Of a DNA stretch of 64,000 nt, positions 26,012 to 34,349 are shown one piece after another. Numbering within the stretch: position 1 is the stretch's first letter; every line of letters begins with the position of its first letter. This DNA is from Myxococcales bacterium (lineage in GTDB: Bacteria; Myxococcota_A; Polyangia; Polyangiales; Polyangiaceae), in contig JADKKK010000012.1 in assembly GCA_016720545.1 (NCBI GenBank), forward strand, positions 124,001-188,000, read 5' to 3'. The position numbers were made by a program, and so were the translations under genes. The notes beneath the pieces were generated by a model, which did not search any database, was not told the DNA's origin, and worked only from the letters and a program-made list of their open reading frames with translations.

Positions 26012-26482
26012 ATGAACGTCGGTAAGGAATTCGATGCCCTTCTATGCGCGGTGCGCCGCGCTCTGCACCGCGGGCTGGACGGTGGTCGCGCCCAGCGCCT
26101 GCGCCGGGCGGCGCGGCGGGGCGTGACCCTCATCGAGATCCTGATCGTGCTCGCCATCGTCGGCCTCATCGCGGGCGGCATCGCGGTGTTCGCGATCCCG
26201 AAGTTCAAGGACGCGCAGCTCGCCACGACCAAGCAGAGCGCGCAGCAGCTCCACACCATCTCCGAGGCCTGGCACGCCACCCACACGCAGGAGTGTCCGA
26301 CCCCCGAGCTCCTCCGCAAGGAGAAGGAGATCTCGGTGACCTCGAACATCAACGACGCGTGGGGCAAGCCGTTCAAGATCGTGTGCACGGATGACGGCGA
26401 CGTCATCGTCACGAGCTTCGGCCCCGACGGCAAAGAGAACACCGCCGACGACATCCGCGTGCCCGACATCAAGCCCGAGTAG
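26012..26482 (+). CDS. gspG: T2SS major pseudopilin GspG
   Basis: A 156-residue precursor. The unusually long Arg-rich leader (37 residues) ends at Gly37, followed by VTLIEILIVLAIVGLIAGGI with Glu at +5, the prepilin peptidase site and membrane helix. The globular domain keeps INDAWGKPFKI and SFGPDGKENTADDI, the calcium-site region of GspG. A strong AGGAG sits 7 nt before the ATG at 26012. It forms the pseudopilus shaft. No prepilin peptidase (gspO) is present in the window, so it must be elsewhere. Confidence 0.93.
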   Translation: MNVGKEFDALLCAVRRALHRGLDGGRAQRLRRAARRGVTLIEILIVLAIVGLIAGGIAVFAIPKFKDAQLATTKQSAQQLHTISEAWHATHTQECPTPELLRKEKEISVTSNINDAWGKPFKIVCTDDGDVIVTSFGPDGKENTADDIRVPDIKPE

Positions 26483-26494
26483 CGCGCAACCCAC

Positions 26495-27352
26495 ATGCAC
26501 CACCCGCGCCCCACACCCCGCTTCGAGCCCCCGCGCAGTACGCGCGTGCGGCTCGTGCGCGCGCAGCGCCTCGCGCGGCGGCGGCTGGAGGCGGGGCAGG
26601 GCGCGGGGCGGGCCGCGCGGGGCGCGCGAGGCATGACGCTCATCGAGATCCTCATCGTGCTCGCCATCATTGGCGTGGTGATGGGGGGGGTGCTGGCCGG
26701 GACGGGCCAGCTGGCCTCGTCGAGGCTCCGGCAGTCGTCGACGACCCTCGCCGGGGCAATACGTGTGGGGTACACGCAAGCGACCGCGACCTCTCGCAGC
26801 GTGAGGCTCGTGCTCGACATGGACGATCAGACCTTCTGGCTCGAGCAGGCGGATCGCCCGATGCTCGTGCAGTCGAAGGGGGCCTCGGCGGCCGGCGGCG
26901 CCGAGGGCGCGACCAACGCCGAACAAGAGGCGGAGGCCGAGACCGCCCGCATCGTGAAGGGGCCGGTGGCGCCCAAGGCCCGCTTCCAGGCCATCGAGCC
27001 CGCGGGCGTGGCCGTGAGTGCCAAGCAGAAGGGGCCGAAGCCGCTCGCCCGCGGGATCGCGTTCAGAGCCGTGCAGGCGGCTCACGACGCCGAGCCCCGC
27101 ACGAAGGGGCGCGCGTACATCTACTTCTGGCCCGGCGGCCAGACGGAGCGCGCCTCCGTGCAGCTCTTCGTTTGCGGCAAGTCGGCCGAGGAGCGCTCTC
27201 GCTGCGGCGTGGACGACGCCACGACCATGACGCTGGACGTGGCGCCCCTCACGGGGAAAGTGACCGCGCACGACGGCGCGCGCGACCTCGCGAAGCAGCC
27301 GACGACCGACGAGGAGGCCTCCGATCGCGTCGACACCGGGGGCGGCCTATGA
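26495..27352 (+). CDS. gspH: T2SS minor pseudopilin GspH
   Basis: A 285-residue precursor. A 46-residue Arg-rich leader precedes the cleavage site at G46 and the helix MTLIEILIVLAIIGVVMGGV. The rest resembles GspH/FimT (VRLVLDMDDQTFWLEQ, then GRAYIYFWPGGQTERASVQL), and is longer than usual because of an Ala/Glu-rich insert (about 125-150). The first Met at 26495 is chosen; a shorter start would remove part of the leader but keep the cleavage site. It overlaps gspI by 4 nt (ATGA). Confidence 0.88.
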   Translation: MHHPRPTPRFEPPRSTRVRLVRAQRLARRRLEAGQGAGRAARGARGMTLIEILIVLAIIGVVMGGVLAGTGQLASSRLRQSSTTLAGAIRVGYTQATATSRSVRLVLDMDDQTFWLEQADRPMLVQSKGASAAGGAEGATNAEQEAEAETARIVKGPVAPKARFQAIEPAGVAVSAKQKGPKPLARGIAFRAVQAAHDAEPRTKGRAYIYFWPGGQTERASVQLFVCGKSAEERSRCGVDDATTMTLDVAPLTGKVTAHDGARDLAKQPTTDEEASDRVDTGGGL

Positions 27353-28113
27353 GCGCGCATCTCCTTCGACACAGCGGCGAGCGGGCCTTCTCGCTCCTCG
27401 AGGTCATGGTCGCGGTCGCGATCTTGGGGCTGCTCCTCAGCGTCATCCTCTCGGCGCAGGGCGGCCTCGCGGCGAGCAACCGCAGCGCCGCCAACATGGG
27501 CATGGCGGCGGATCTCGCGCGCTGCAAGATGACCGAGATCGAGGAGAAGATGCTCCGCGACGGCTACCCCGAGATCGACGCGCTCGACACCGAGGTGTCG
27601 TGCTGCCTCGACGGGGACCGCGAGGGCTTCCAGTGCGATACGCGCCTCGAGAAGGTCGAGCTGCCGCAGCCGCCGCAGAACTCCCTCGGCGACGGCGGCG
27701 ACCTGCTGGGGAGCGCCGGAGGCGGCGACGGTGGCGCCCTCAGCCTGCTGTCGAACCCGGCGGGCACCGGCGAGCTGAACCTGGACGGAGGTATCCAGAA
27801 TCTTCAGGGTCAGCTCGGTGCTGGCCCTGGGGCCGCGCAGGGGATGCTCACCACCGTGATGGGCATGGTGTACCCCAGCATCAAGCTGCTGATGGAGGCG
27901 TCGATCCGCCGCGTGACGGTCATCGTCCGGTGGAAGGAGGGCCCCAAGGCGAAGGAGCTCGAGCTCGTCCAGTTCATCACCAACCCGCAGCGCGGAGGCC
28001 TCGGGTTCGGCATCGACGCTGGCGCCCCGCCCGCGGCCAGCGGCGCAGCCGGCGCCTCGACGACGAGCCCCGCGACCTCTCCACTCAAGTCGCCGCTGCC
28101 GGGGTTGCCATGA
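27349..28113 (+). CDS. gspI: T2SS minor pseudopilin GspI
   Basis: A 254-residue precursor. A short leader (13 residues) ends in Ala rather than Gly at -1 (ERA), followed by FSLLEVMVAVAILGLLLSVI. Downstream are LARCKMTEIEEKML and CCLDGD, then an unusual Gly/Asn-rich low-complexity stretch (about 110-175), then a beta region ASIRRVTVIVRWKEG typical of GspI. The protein is about twice the usual length (~125), because of this insert and the Pro/Ser-rich tail. The ATG overlaps the gspH stop and the gene overlaps gspJ by 4 nt. Confidence 0.88.
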   Translation: MSAHLLRHSGERAFSLLEVMVAVAILGLLLSVILSAQGGLAASNRSAANMGMAADLARCKMTEIEEKMLRDGYPEIDALDTEVSCCLDGDREGFQCDTRLEKVELPQPPQNSLGDGGDLLGSAGGGDGGALSLLSNPAGTGELNLDGGIQNLQGQLGAGPGAAQGMLTTVMGMVYPSIKLLMEASIRRVTVIVRWKEGPKAKELELVQFITNPQRGGLGFGIDAGAPPAASGAAGASTTSPATSPLKSPLPGLP

Positions 28114-28810
28114 GCGCGCGCCCGAGCCGCCGGCGCGCGCGCGCGATGACCCTCCTCGAGATCCTCGTGTCGCTCGGCATCCTGGCGATGATCTCGATCC
28201 TCATCTACGGCGCCTTCGACTCGATGGCGCGCGGCAAGAAGGGCGAGACTCTCCGCGTGGACCGCGCTCGTCAGGGGCGGCTCGCGGTCGACCGCATCGC
28301 GCGGGAGGTGCAGAGCGCCTTCCTCACGATGCACCAGCCGCAGAACCAGGCGCTCGTCGTGCGGCTCACCGCGTTCTCCGGCAAGTCGAGCCGCGATTTC
28401 GACAGGCTCGACTTCGCAGCGTTCGCGCACCGGCGCACCAACAGCGACTCGCCCGAGTCGGATCAGTGCGAGCCGGCTACTTCGTCGTGAAGGATCCCGA
28501 CGTGGCCGACAAGATGGACCTCGTGCGGCGGGAGCAGACACCGATCGATCTCGAGCCGCTGCGCGGCGGCGTCGTGAACGTGCTCGCCGAGAACGTCGAG
28601 TCGCTCCACTTCAAGTACCTCGACCCGATGACGGGCCTGTGGAGCGACACGTGGGACACGACGCAGCTGTCCGGGCAGCCCGGCCGCCTGCCGCTGGAAG
28701 TGCGCATCACGCTCACGATGAAGGAGATCCGCAACGAGCCCGCGTACACCTACACGACGAAGGTGATGATCCCGATGCGCGAGCCCCTCAGCTTCGGGAT
28801 CTCCCAGTGA
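28110..28810 (+). CDS. gspJ: T2SS minor pseudopilin GspJ, frameshifted here
   Basis: From ATG 28110 the frame encodes a leader ending RARA, the helix MTLLEILVSLGILAMISILI and a GspJ body through RLDFAAFAHRRTNSDSPESD. Near 28470 the frame then shifts; the remainder (GYFVVKDPDVADKMDLVRRE... to FGISQ) lies in the next frame and ends at 28810. Adding one base in the CC of GAGCCGGC (28470-28473) gives a continuous protein of ~233 residues. GspJ is needed for the pseudopilus tip, so a sequencing error is a likely explanation. It overlaps gspI (ATGA) and gspK (GTGA). Confidence 0.85.
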
Positions 28811-30288
28811 GAGAGCTCGCCCGGTTGGCCCCGCTTGCCCCGAGCGCTCCGCTGGCCCCGGTCGGTCGTGTGACACGCCGCGCTCGGGCGAAACGCCGCG
28901 CTCGCGAGCGTGGGATCGCGCTCGTCATGGTGCTCGGCGCGATCGCGGTCCTCACGGTCATGCTCGCCGAGTTTCAGGACGAGACGAGCGCAGAGGCCGC
29001 GAGCGCCACCTCGGAGCGCGACGCCATCCAGGCGGAGTACACGGCGCGCAGCGCGGTCAACCTCGCGCGCCTGCTGATCGCCACCGAGCCGACCATCCGC
29101 GGCGCGATCGCGCCCCTCTTCATGATGATGCGCAAGACGCCGCCGCAGCTCCCCGTGTGGGAGTTCTCCGACCGGCTGCTCGGCGCGTTCAACGACGGCG
29201 AGGGCAGCGCAGACTTCAGCGCGACGGTGGGCGTCGACGCCAAGACCGGCAAGAACCTCGGCCTGAAGGACGGGCGCTTCGAGCTCGTCATCGTCGACGA
29301 AGACGCGAAGATCAACGTGAACCTGGGCGCGGCCAACGACATCGCGCACATCCGCCTCGCCCAGGAGCTCATGGGCCTCATGGCGCCGCCCCAGTACAAC
29401 ACCCTCTTCGAGCAGCGCGACGGCGCGGGCCAGTTCGCCGATCGACTCACGGTGTGCTCCGCCATCATCGACTGGTCCGACCAGGACGAGCGCCTCTTCA
29501 ACTGCGATCTCAGCAAGCTCTCGGGGGCCTCCACCGCGGGCGCAGAGGACGCGTTCTATCAGCTGCTGCCGAAGCCCTACCGCCGGAAAAACGCGCCGTT
29601 CGACTCGCTCGAGGAGCTCCACGCGGTGCGCGGAGTGAGCGAGGACTTCTGGGCGACCTTCGTCGACCCGGCGCCCGAGAACCCAAAGAAGCGGCCCATG
29701 ACCGTGTGGGGCACCGGGCGCGTGAACGTCAACACGGCCAACCCTCAGACCCTCCTGGGCATCGTGTGCGCGGGCGCGCCGACCGCGCCGATTTGCACCG
29801 AAGTCGCGCAGGCGCAGACGTTCCTCACGGGCGTGACCATGGCCCGGGGGCTCACCATGGGCGCGCCGCTCTTCGGCGGTCCCAACGATTTCGTGCAGAC
29901 CATGACCGGGAAGGGGCAGCTCGGGCCGGTGCTCGCCGCCTTCGGCATGAAGCCCGTCGCGTTCAAGAGCGAGGCCGAGTTCAGCAAGAGCATCTCGACC
30001 GAGAGCAAGGTCTTCTCCGTGTACGCGGTGGGCGTGAAGAAGGGCGGGCACAAGCGCGAGACGCGCGTGTCGATCCACGCGGTGGTCGACTTCCAACACA
30101 CCCCGGGCCTCGACGCGGCGGTCGGGGGTCTGCTCGCCGGCCTGTCGGGAGGAGGCGCCTCCGCCACCGCCTCTGCCACCGCCGCGGCGGGCAAGGCTCT
30201 CGCCAGCGCCAACTCGGCGGCCCTCACGGCCGCGTTCCCGCAAATGCCCAAGACCGCTGGGCAAGTCGTCTATTACCGAGTCGAGTGA
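28807..30288 (+). CDS. gspK: T2SS minor pseudopilin GspK
   Basis: A 493-residue protein at the pseudopilus tip. A 36-residue Arg-rich leader ends RERG, followed by IALVMVLGAIAVLTVML. The body shows FELVIVDEDAKINVN, the alpha domain with GQFADRLTVCSAIIDWSDQDE and GTGRVNVNTANPQTLLGIV. This is the GspK pattern (helix-hairpin-helix-like SAM domain). It is longer than usual (~330) with a Gly/Ala/Ser-rich tail. The start is GTG 28807 in the GTGA overlap with gspJ. Confidence 0.9.
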   Translation: MRELARLAPLAPSAPLAPVGRVTRRARAKRRARERGIALVMVLGAIAVLTVMLAEFQDETSAEAASATSERDAIQAEYTARSAVNLARLLIATEPTIRGAIAPLFMMMRKTPPQLPVWEFSDRLLGAFNDGEGSADFSATVGVDAKTGKNLGLKDGRFELVIVDEDAKINVNLGAANDIAHIRLAQELMGLMAPPQYNTLFEQRDGAGQFADRLTVCSAIIDWSDQDERLFNCDLSKLSGASTAGAEDAFYQLLPKPYRRKNAPFDSLEELHAVRGVSEDFWATFVDPAPENPKKRPMTVWGTGRVNVNTANPQTLLGIVCAGAPTAPICTEVAQAQTFLTGVTMARGLTMGAPLFGGPNDFVQTMTGKGQLGPVLAAFGMKPVAFKSEAEFSKSISTESKVFSVYAVGVKKGGHKRETRVSIHAVVDFQHTPGLDAAVGGLLAGLSGGGASATASATAAAGKALASANSAALTAAFPQMPKTAGQVVYYRVE

Positions 30289-30309
30289 GCCGAAGATGGG
30301 GAGTCTCTC

Positions 30310-31833
30310 ATGAGCGTCTGCTTGGGAATCGACGTGGGAGCGTCGGCCGTGAAGATCGCGGCCATTCGCTTCTCGTACCGGAAGACCACCCTCATCGGGA
30401 TGGTGAGCCGGGATGTGGGACCAGACTCCGACCTCCCGGCGATCCTACGGGAGGCCGTCAAGTCGCTCTTGGGTGAGAAGGGCGGCATGGGAGACGCGTC
30501 CGCCGTGGCCCTCCCGGGGTCCAAGGCCGCCTTCGTGAACCTGTCCCTCCCGGCCTCCAGCGGGAAGGCGCTCGGCAACGTCCTGCCGTTCGAGCTCGAG
30601 CCGGTCATCCCGTTCGACATGGCCGAGTCGGTGTTCGACTACCGAGTGCTCCCGCAGGCGCCATCGGCCGAGAAGGCACCGACGCTCACGGTGCTGTGCG
30701 CGGTGGCGCCGACCAGCGAGGTGCGCGCGCGGATCGACCTCGTGAAGAGCGCCACGGGGGTCGAGCCGGAGCGCGTGGGGGTGGGGGGCTTCACGCTGGC
30801 GAACCTCGTCGGCTGGGCGCCGGCGCTCGCGTCGGCCGAGCCGATCCTGCTGCTCGACCTGGGCAACGACTCGAGCGATCTCGTGGTGCTCGAGGCCGGC
30901 GAGCCCGTGTTCGCGCGGACCTTGTCGCTCGGCACGCGGGGCCTGCCTCCGACTGCGCCGAAGCTCGCTCGCGAGGTCCGCACCACCGTGCTGGGGCACC
31001 GCGCTGCAGGTGGAAAGCCCCCGACGCGCGTGTTTCTCGCGGGCGGCGGCGCCTTCGTCTCGGGGGCGGAGGGCTTCCTCGCGGGGGAGCTCGGGCTCGA
31101 GGTCGTGCGCATCCCCGCGCCCGCGCTGGAGCTCGAGCGGCCTGGCACGGTCGACCTCGCCGAGGTGCCGCGCTTCGCGAAGGCGCTCGGGCTGGCGCTC
31201 GGCGTCGGACCGCGCCCGCTGGGCATGAACCTGCGAAAAGGCGCGCTGTCGTTCGAGCGCGGGTTCGCGTGGGTGCGCGAGAAGATCCCGCTGCTCGCGG
31301 GCCTGGCGACGGCGATATTTTTCATCTCGCTCCTCTCGGCGGGCGCGCAGCTCTACGCCGCGACCCGCGAGCGCACGGCCCTCGAAGGCGCGCTGGGCAC
31401 GGTCACCAAGGAGGTGCTCGGCGAGAGCACCCAGAGCGCTTCGCGCGCACTCGAGCTCCTCTCGAAGCAGACCCAGGTCGCGGACGAAGACCCCATGCCG
31501 CACGCGGACGCCTTCGACGTCATGGTGAAGATCTCCGAGAACATCCCGCAGAGCATGGTGCACGACATCGAAGAGCTCGACGTGCAGAAGGGCCACGTGA
31601 TCCTGCACGGCATCGTGGGCACCATCCCCGACGCGCAGGCGATCATGACCTCGCTGAAGAGCGAGCGGTGCTTCAACGACGTCAAGATCACCCGCACGAA
31701 CCAGGTCGTTGGCGGAGAGCGGCAGAAGTACGTGATGGAGCTCGATCTCAAGTGCCCGGAGGACGTCCGCGGCACGACCAAGAAGGGCTCCGGGGTCGCG
31801 CAGCCGGCGCCGAGCGCCAGCGGAGGTAAGTGA
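30310..31833 (+). CDS. gspL: T2SS platform protein GspL (PilM-like)
   Basis: A 507-residue protein. The cytoplasmic actin/PilM-like domain (1 to ~310) begins SVCLGIDVGASAVKIAAI with a GIDVG phosphate-1 loop and LLLDLGNDSSDLVVLEAG. A single membrane helix follows (about 326-350, AGLATAIFFISLLSAGAQLY). The periplasmic part (IVGTIPDAQAIMTSLKSERC) forms a PilN/GspL ferredoxin-like fold. It recruits GspE to the membrane. The PilM-like architecture is typical of delta-type T2SS. It is followed directly by gspM (TGATG overlap). Confidence 0.9.
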   Translation: MSVCLGIDVGASAVKIAAIRFSYRKTTLIGMVSRDVGPDSDLPAILREAVKSLLGEKGGMGDASAVALPGSKAAFVNLSLPASSGKALGNVLPFELEPVIPFDMAESVFDYRVLPQAPSAEKAPTLTVLCAVAPTSEVRARIDLVKSATGVEPERVGVGGFTLANLVGWAPALASAEPILLLDLGNDSSDLVVLEAGEPVFARTLSLGTRGLPPTAPKLAREVRTTVLGHRAAGGKPPTRVFLAGGGAFVSGAEGFLAGELGLEVVRIPAPALELERPGTVDLAEVPRFAKALGLALGVGPRPLGMNLRKGALSFERGFAWVREKIPLLAGLATAIFFISLLSAGAQLYAATRERTALEGALGTVTKEVLGESTQSASRALELLSKQTQVADEDPMPHADAFDVMVKISENIPQSMVHDIEELDVQKGHVILHGIVGTIPDAQAIMTSLKSERCFNDVKITRTNQVVGGERQKYVMELDLKCPEDVRGTTKKGSGVAQPAPSASGGK

Positions 31834-32381
31834 TGGCGATCAAGGCAAACCTCAGCCCCCGCGATCAGCGCGCGCTCACCGTGGGGCTGCTGGTGCTCGG
31901 CGTGCTCGTCCTGTTCGGCCTCCCGCTCGTGCTCTCGGGCCTCGCGGCGGGCAAGGACTCGGAGGTCACCGAGCTGCGCTCCGCGCTCGCCCAGGTGCAG
32001 GCCGCGCGCGCGAAGGTGCGCGACCGCAGGAGCCGGGAGGATGCGATCGGCGCGCGTTACGGCAAGCGCGCGCCGGCGCTGGCCGGCTACCTCGAGCAGT
32101 CGGCGCGGACGCAGAAGCTCGACGTCAGCGACTCGGTGGACCGGGCCGAGGTGCCGCACGGAAAACGTTACGTCGAACGCAATACATTGATACATTTCAA
32201 GAAAGCCGGCATGCGTCCCGTCTCCAAGTTCCTCGAAGGGCTCGAGCAGAGCGGGCACCCCGTGTCCGTGTCGCGCCTGAACGTGCGCAAGCGCAGCGGC
32301 GAGCCCGACTCGTTCGACGTGGAGGTCGGCGTGTCGGCCTACGATCGCGCCGAGGTGGCCGCCAAGAAGGAGCCCAAGTGA
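31833..32381 (+). CDS. gspM: T2SS inner-membrane protein GspM
   Basis: About 182 residues. One N-terminal membrane helix (about 14-42, ALTVGLLVLGVLVLFGLPLV) is followed by a coiled coil (SEVTELRSALAQVQAARAKV) and a small ferredoxin-like domain (FLEGLEQSGHPVSVSRLNVR), matching GspM/PilO. It pairs with GspL. The ATG at 31833 shares its first base with the gspL stop; a GTG 3 nt earlier is possible. Confidence 0.88.
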   Translation: MAIKANLSPRDQRALTVGLLVLGVLVLFGLPLVLSGLAAGKDSEVTELRSALAQVQAARAKVRDRRSREDAIGARYGKRAPALAGYLEQSARTQKLDVSDSVDRAEVPHGKRYVERNTLIHFKKAGMRPVSKFLEGLEQSGHPVSVSRLNVRKRSGEPDSFDVEVGVSAYDRAEVAAKKEPK

Positions 32382-32483
32382 GCGCGGCGTGCCGACCGCG
32401 GGGGACCGCATGAACCGCCACGTGAGCACCGGAGGGGCGAACGCAGGTCGATCGCGACCCCGAGCCGAAGGCGAGGTGTCGCC

Positions 32484-33500
32484 ATGACCCAGCAGATGAA
32501 GGAGCGCCTCCGCGCCGTCGGGCGCTGGATCCTCTACCCGACCTTCTTTCTGGTCGCGTTTCTCGTGTTCCTGTCGTGGACGTTCCCGTACGACAAGCTG
32601 AAGGAGCGCCTCGTCTTCACGTTCAATGCGCAGCAGCGCGCGTCGAGCTCGCAGCAAGAGCTGCAGATCGACTCTCTCGACTCGCACTTCGTCACGGGCG
32701 TGCGGGCCACTGGCGTCCACCTGCTGATGCCGCCGGTCGAGCCGGGCAAGCCGCCGGTCGAGCTCAAGCTCGACGAGGCGCGTGCGCGCGTTTCGCTGCT
32801 CTCGCTCCTCTTCGGCAACAAGGACGTCACCTTCACCCTCAAGGCGTTCGAGGGCCAGATCGAGGGTGAGTTCATCGACAAGGGCAAGGAGCGCATCATC
32901 CGGGTCGAGTTCGACTCGGTCGACGTCGGCAAGATCGACATGCTGAGCCAGCAATTGGGCGTCCCCATGGAGGGAAAGCTCTTCGGGAAGGTCGACCTGC
33001 GCCTCCCCGAGGGCAAGGCCTCGAAGGGCTCCGGCGTCGTCAACCTCGAGATCCGCGACCTCTCAGTCGGCGACGGCAAGGCCAAGATCAAGGGGCTCCT
33101 CGAGCTGCCGAAGCTCACGGTGGGCGCTCTGCGGTTCGAGGCCGAGGCGAAAGAGGGAGTCCTCAAGGTCAGCAAGTTCGGCGCCGCTGGAAAGGATCTC
33201 GAGCTCTCGGGCGACGGTCGCATCCAAATGCGCGAGCTCGCGAACGACTCGGGCCTCGATCTCGCGGTGCGCTTCAAGGTGAACGACGGCTTCCGTGGGA
33301 AGAACGACAAGACGAAGAGCATCTTCGGCGCCCCGGGGTCGAACATCCCCCCGCTCTTCGAGCTCGATCCGACCGTCAAGCGGGCCAAGACCCCGGACGG
33401 TTTCTATGCGTTCCAGGTGAAGGGGCAGCTCGGCAAGCCCCAGTTCTTGCCGGCCGCCGGCCTCGGCGGCCTCGGCACGTCACGCGGAGGCTCTCCATGA
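32484..33500 (+). CDS. gspN: T2SS protein GspN
   Basis: A 338-residue protein. An N-terminal membrane helix (ILYPTFFLVAFLVFLSWTF, about 16-35) precedes a long beta-rich periplasmic domain (VELKLDEARARVSLLSLLFG; GKLFGKVDLRLPEGKASKGS; FYAFQVKGQLGKPQFLPA), as in GspN/AsmA-like proteins. GspN is common in Deltaproteobacteria/Myxococcota T2SS loci. It lies 102 nt after gspM and its stop overlaps the next ATG (ATGA). Confidence 0.86.
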   Translation: MTQQMKERLRAVGRWILYPTFFLVAFLVFLSWTFPYDKLKERLVFTFNAQQRASSSQQELQIDSLDSHFVTGVRATGVHLLMPPVEPGKPPVELKLDEARARVSLLSLLFGNKDVTFTLKAFEGQIEGEFIDKGKERIIRVEFDSVDVGKIDMLSQQLGVPMEGKLFGKVDLRLPEGKASKGSGVVNLEIRDLSVGDGKAKIKGLLELPKLTVGALRFEAEAKEGVLKVSKFGAAGKDLELSGDGRIQMRELANDSGLDLAVRFKVNDGFRGKNDKTKSIFGAPGSNIPPLFELDPTVKRAKTPDGFYAFQVKGQLGKPQFLPAAGLGGLGTSRGGSP

Positions 33501-34327
33501 GCGTCGTCACCACGAAGAAGGGTGGCCTGCTGGTCGGTGTCATCCATTTGGCCGCGCTGCCCGGCAGCCCGGGCGCCTCGCGCCCGCTCCGCGACATCGT
33601 CGCCGAGTGTGTGCAGTCTGCACGCGTCCTCGCGGCAGAGGGCTTCGACCTCTGCATGGTCGAGAACTACGGCGACGTGCCGTTCTTTCGCGGCGCCGTC
33701 CCTCCGGTGACGACGGCGGCGATGACCCTCTGCGCCGCCGCCGTGCGCGACGCGGCCCCCGGGCTGCCCCTCGGCGTGAACGTGCTGCGTAACGACGCGC
33801 TCACGGCGCTCTCGATCGCCCATGTCGTCGGCGCCGCGTGCGTTCGGGTCAACGTGCTGACCGGGGCGCGCGTCACGGATCAAGGCGTCATCGAGGGGGC
33901 CGCGGCCGAGCTGCTCCGCGCGCGGGCCTCGCTGGGGGCCGGCGGCGTCGCCATCTGGGCCGACGTCGACGTGAAGCACTCGTCCGCGCTGGCACCGCAG
34001 ACGCTCGCGCAGGAGACCAGCGATCTCGTGGTCCGTGCGCTCGCCGACGCCGTCCTCGTGACGGGGCCTGGCACCGGACTCGCGGCCGACACGGCCAAGC
34101 TCCGCGAGGTGTCCCTCGCCACGCGGGCCTCTGCGCGGCCAGGCGTTCGGGTGCCGGTGCTCGTCGCCAGCGGCGCCACCGTCGCGTCGCTCCCGACCCT
34201 CGCGGAGCACGCCGACGGCGTGATCGTGGGCAGCGCCCTGCGGGCCGACGGCCACGCGGGCGGACCCATCGACGCCGGCGCCGCGGCCACCTTCGCCGCG
34301 GCGTTTCGCCGGGCGTTTCCTCGCTAG
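33497..34327 (+). CDS. BtpA/SgcQ family protein
   Basis: A 276-residue TIM-barrel-type protein with the family start GVIHLAALPGSPGA and the blocks GFDLCMVENYGDVPFF, LPLGVNVLRNDALTAL, ADVDVKHSSAL and DGVIVGSALRADG. BtpA in cyanobacteria affects photosystem I; SgcQ is a putative sugar-related enzyme. In a non-photosynthetic bacterium the substrate is unknown, probably a phosphate-bearing metabolite. It overlaps gspN by 4 nt, so it is cotranslated at the end of the T2SS operon without an obvious functional link. Confidence 0.85.
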   Translation: MSVVTTKKGGLLVGVIHLAALPGSPGASRPLRDIVAECVQSARVLAAEGFDLCMVENYGDVPFFRGAVPPVTTAAMTLCAAAVRDAAPGLPLGVNVLRNDALTALSIAHVVGAACVRVNVLTGARVTDQGVIEGAAAELLRARASLGAGGVAIWADVDVKHSSALAPQTLAQETSDLVVRALADAVLVTGPGTGLAADTAKLREVSLATRASARPGVRVPVLVASGATVASLPTLAEHADGVIVGSALRADGHAGGPIDAGAAATFAAAFRRAFPR

Positions 34328-34349
34328 CCGCTGCGGGGTCAAGCGCCGC

